Origin: Methylacidimicrobium sp. AP8
Lineage (GTDB): Bacteria; Verrucomicrobiota; Verrucomicrobiia; Methylacidiphilales; Methylacidiphilaceae
Reading direction: 5' to 3'
Assembly: GCF_903064525.1 (NCBI RefSeq)
Contig: NZ_LR797830.1
Coordinates: forward strand, 1,240,001-1,304,000
DNA length: 64,000 nt
Part shown: positions 62,402 through 64,000 of the stretch, piece after piece
Layout: the number at the start of each line of letters is the position of its first letter
How positions within the stretch are numbered: position 1 is the stretch's first letter
Made by a program: the position numbers and the translations under genes
The notes under the pieces: generated by a model
What the model saw: only the letters and a program-made list of their open reading frames with translations
Databases searched by the model: none
What the model was told of the DNA's origin: nothing

Positions 62402-62632
62402 ATGAAGCATCGTAGCGTAGCACTCCTGACGGCTGCCGCCTTCGCCGGATTGCTCGCCGGATCGTCCCTACGCGCCAGCGGGGCGGATCTTACTACGGAA
62501 TCGGGAAGCGCGCACTCCCAGATGACGTCGGAAAAAGGAAGCTGCGGGCAGTGCAGCAGCAAGAAGGAGAAGAAGGAGAAGAAGTCGAAGAAGAAAAAGA
62601 GCAAAGAGGGTGAGCAGGGCGGGCAGCAGTAG
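62402..62632 (+). CDS. Putative MNIO-modified RiPP precursor (exported Cys/Lys peptide)
   Basis: A 76-residue peptide with a strong AAGGAGG ribosome site. A signal peptide (residues 1 to about 27, [20 protein letters not shown]) is followed by a short leader, a core [10 protein letters not shown] (Cys48 and Cys51) and an 18-residue Lys/Glu tail with 11 Lys. The GSCG segment resembles the EGKCG motif of HvfA-type precursors whose Cys become oxazolone/thioamide. It is followed by a terminator hairpin and then the MNIO enzyme. The precursor role is inferred from context. Confidence 0.7.
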   Translation: MKHRSVALLTAAAFAGLLAGSSLRASGADLTTESGSAHSQMTSEKGSCGQCSSKKEKKEKKSKKKKSKEGEQGGQQ

Positions 62633-62671
62633 GCGTCCGGCCTGATCGTCTCTCGATATTTCGGCACTTCT

Positions 62672-62697
62672 AGGCAGGCGGGTTGGCTCGCCTGCCT
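62672..62697 (+). terminator. Terminator/attenuator between precursor and MNIO gene
   Basis: A perfect 9-bp stem AGGCAGGCG/CGCCTGCCT with an 8-base loop is followed by TTCTTCTCTCT. It should end most transcripts after the precursor, giving high precursor and low enzyme levels. Confidence 0.75.
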
Positions 62698-62720
62698 TTC
62701 TTCTCTCTAAACCGGCTCCC

Positions 62721-63578
62721 TTGCCCAGCAATCGATTCAACGCGTTCTCTGGATACGGCATCGGTATCGGGCTGCGCCTTCCCCATTACGATCACATTCT
62801 ACGGGAGAAGCCGGTAGTCGACTGGTTCGAGCTGCTCTCCGAAAATTTTCTGGCCGAAGGCGGGAGGCAGCGGGCGGTGCTCGACCGGATCCTCGAGCAG
62901 TACCGGGTGGTCCTCCACGGCGTCGGCCTCTACTTTGGCTCCGCCGGCCCGCTCGACCGCGACCATCTTCGAAAGCTCAAGGCGTTGGTGCGCCGGACGA
63001 AGACGCCCTGGCTCTCGGACCATCTCTGCTGGGGAAGCGTCGATGGGCGGTATAGCCACGACCTTCTCCCCATGCCGTTTACGATGGCCGCGGCTCGGCA
63101 CACCGCGGCCAAGATCCGCCAAGCCGCGGACTTCCTCGAGGTTCCCGTCTCCGTGGAGAACATCAGCAGCTACATGGAGCTCAAAGCGTCCACTATGACC
63201 GAATGGGAATTCCTCCGGGAGGTTTCGGAGCTGGCCGATTGCGGGATCCTGCTCGACGTGAACAACGTTTATGTCGCAAGCCGGAACCATGGCTTCGATC
63301 CCGGCACCTACCTCGACAACGTTCCGGCCGATCGCGTGGCGCAGATCCATATCGGAGGCCACAGCCGCCAGGCCGGCCTCCTCCTCGACACCCACGACCG
63401 GCCGGTGGCCGATCCGGTCTGGCGGCTCTACGGCCGGGCGATCGCCAAGTTCGGACGGACCCCTACCCTCCTCGAATGGGACGATCGGATCCCCTCTTTT
63501 GAAGAAGTCCACCGTGAAGCCCGCAAAGCCGACCGCTTCCTCGCCTCCCTCGCCCCGGTCCATGCCAAGCGCGGATAG
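62721..63578 (+). CDS. MNIO (DUF692) multinuclear iron oxidase
   Basis: A 285-residue TIM barrel of the family of MbnB, TglH, ChrH and HvfB. Likely iron ligands and catalytic residues are kept: H66 in LHGVG, H101 in SDHLCW, E146 in VENISS, D179/N181 in LDVNNVYV, H210 and H214 in IHIGGHS, D223/H225 in DTHDRP, E252 in LLEWDDRIP. Such enzymes use Fe and O2 to remodel peptide cysteines. The start is TTG with no clear ribosome site. It overlaps the DUF2063 gene by 17 bases. Confidence 0.9.
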   Translation: MPSNRFNAFSGYGIGIGLRLPHYDHILREKPVVDWFELLSENFLAEGGRQRAVLDRILEQYRVVLHGVGLYFGSAGPLDRDHLRKLKALVRRTKTPWLSDHLCWGSVDGRYSHDLLPMPFTMAAARHTAAKIRQAADFLEVPVSVENISSYMELKASTMTEWEFLREVSELADCGILLDVNNVYVASRNHGFDPGTYLDNVPADRVAQIHIGGHSRQAGLLLDTHDRPVADPVWRLYGRAIAKFGRTPTLLEWDDRIPSFEEVHREARKADRFLASLAPVHAKRG

Positions 63579-64000
63579 CCTCGAGGAGCTCCGGGAGCTC
63601 CAGCGGCTTCTCTTCTCCTGCATTACCCGCCCTTCCGGCCCGGACGAGGGTTCGGTCGGCTTTGCGGCGCAGCTCGTCCGATCCTCCGGCAAGCTCGCCC
63701 CCGTCGACCGGATCGAGATCTACCGCCGACAATACTGGATCCGGCTCCTCTCGGCTTTGTCCGAGGACTATCCGGGCCTGGCGGGCCTGCTGGGAGCCGA
63801 GCGCTTCCGCCGGACCGCGCAAGCCTACCTTCTCCGCTATCCTCCCACTTCTCCCATGCTCCCGGAGCTCGGTTCCCGGCTTCCCCGCTTCCTCCGCGAA
63901 GAGCCCGGCTGGGCGGCTCCTTTCCCGCCGCGGCTGGTGCTCGACCTCGCGCGATTCGAGTGGGCGAAGATCGCCGCCTTTCATGCCCCGGAAGCCCCGC
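63562..64000 (+). CDS. DUF2063 partner protein, truncated by window end
   Basis: The first 146 residues are visible from ATG 63562. LEELRELQRLLFSCITRP and RIEIYRRQYWIRLLSALSED are hallmarks of the DUF2063 N-terminal domain. These proteins act as peptide-recognition partners of MNIO enzymes (as HvfC and BufC). The start overlaps the MNIO stop, so the two are translationally coupled. Confidence 0.88.
   Translation, partial: MPSADSLEELRELQRLLFSCITRPSGPDEGSVGFAAQLVRSSGKLAPVDRIEIYRRQYWIRLLSALSEDYPGLAGLLGAERFRRTAQAYLLRYPPTSPMLPELGSRLPRFLREEPGWAAPFPPRLVLDLARFEWAKIAAFHAPEAP

Noticed and set aside
1-64000. CRISPR array or rRNA operon
   Set aside because: No regularly spaced short direct repeats and no rRNA-like sequence were seen on reading either strand.

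Overview
The window reads as a stretch of chromosome from a high-GC Gram-negative bacterium. Supporting signs are an ADP-heptose epimerase, lipoprotein signal peptides and an outer-membrane beta-barrel ending in Phe. The gene mix (DUF5069 protein, MNIO/DUF692 locus, ClpX-like ATPase, large PutA, remnants that look like type III secretion co-chaperones) suggests the PVC group, most likely Verrucomicrobiota and perhaps a Methylacidiphilales-type acidophile. That placement is inference; no rRNA is present to confirm it.

Layout. 0-12 kb is mostly housekeeping and envelope: alpha/beta hydrolase, a frameshifted FIST sensor, ClpX-like ATPase, rsmE-hldD, an FAD-linked oxidase, peroxiredoxin, a lipase-maturation-factor-like membrane protein, an OMP and Hsp20. 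12-25 kb holds DedA, an M42 peptidase, a divergent ribulose-phosphate-epimerase-like protein, an orphan HlyD adaptor, tRNA-Ser(GCT), arsM, putA and an AttEFGH-like ABC/lipocalin operon. 25-30.5 kb is a decaying accessory island, all on the minus strand: a broken HNH-like toxin candidate, an intact double-SUKH immunity protein that shares its N-terminal leader with the toxin, and broken remnants resembling YscE/YscG needle co-chaperones. 30.7-47 kb returns to ordinary metabolism: a pseudo-receiver regulator, nucleotidyltransferase, DUF72, a homocysteine methyltransferase/MTHFR fusion lacking two zinc cysteines, LOG, an L,D-transpeptidase, HAD, an M20 peptidase, MGMT, glpK and a quinone-oxidoreductase-like enzyme. 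47-60 kb has a frameshifted GlxA-type regulator, tRNA-Gly(CCC), an exported HNH protein, a WalJ-type MBL hydrolase, an exported methyltransferase, a CDF metal exporter, an IS607-type element with a large TnpB, a histidine-striped small protein and a frameshifted TPR protein. 60-64 kb holds DUF5069, a VOC-NUDIX fusion, dtd and the start of a RiPP-type locus.

The most interesting locus is 62402-64000. It encodes a small exported Cys/Lys-rich peptide, a terminator hairpin, an MNIO (DUF692) oxidase with a TTG start, and a DUF2063 partner that runs off the window. This is the organisation of bufferin/HvfA-type metallophore clusters, but the precursor has one CGxC core and a polylysine tail.

Two patterns cross the window. 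First, a ~186-bp element with about 20-bp inverted termini occurs three times and supplies the stop codons of three neighbouring genes. Second, several otherwise well-preserved genes carry single-base-type frameshifts, which could be real decay or assembly indels.
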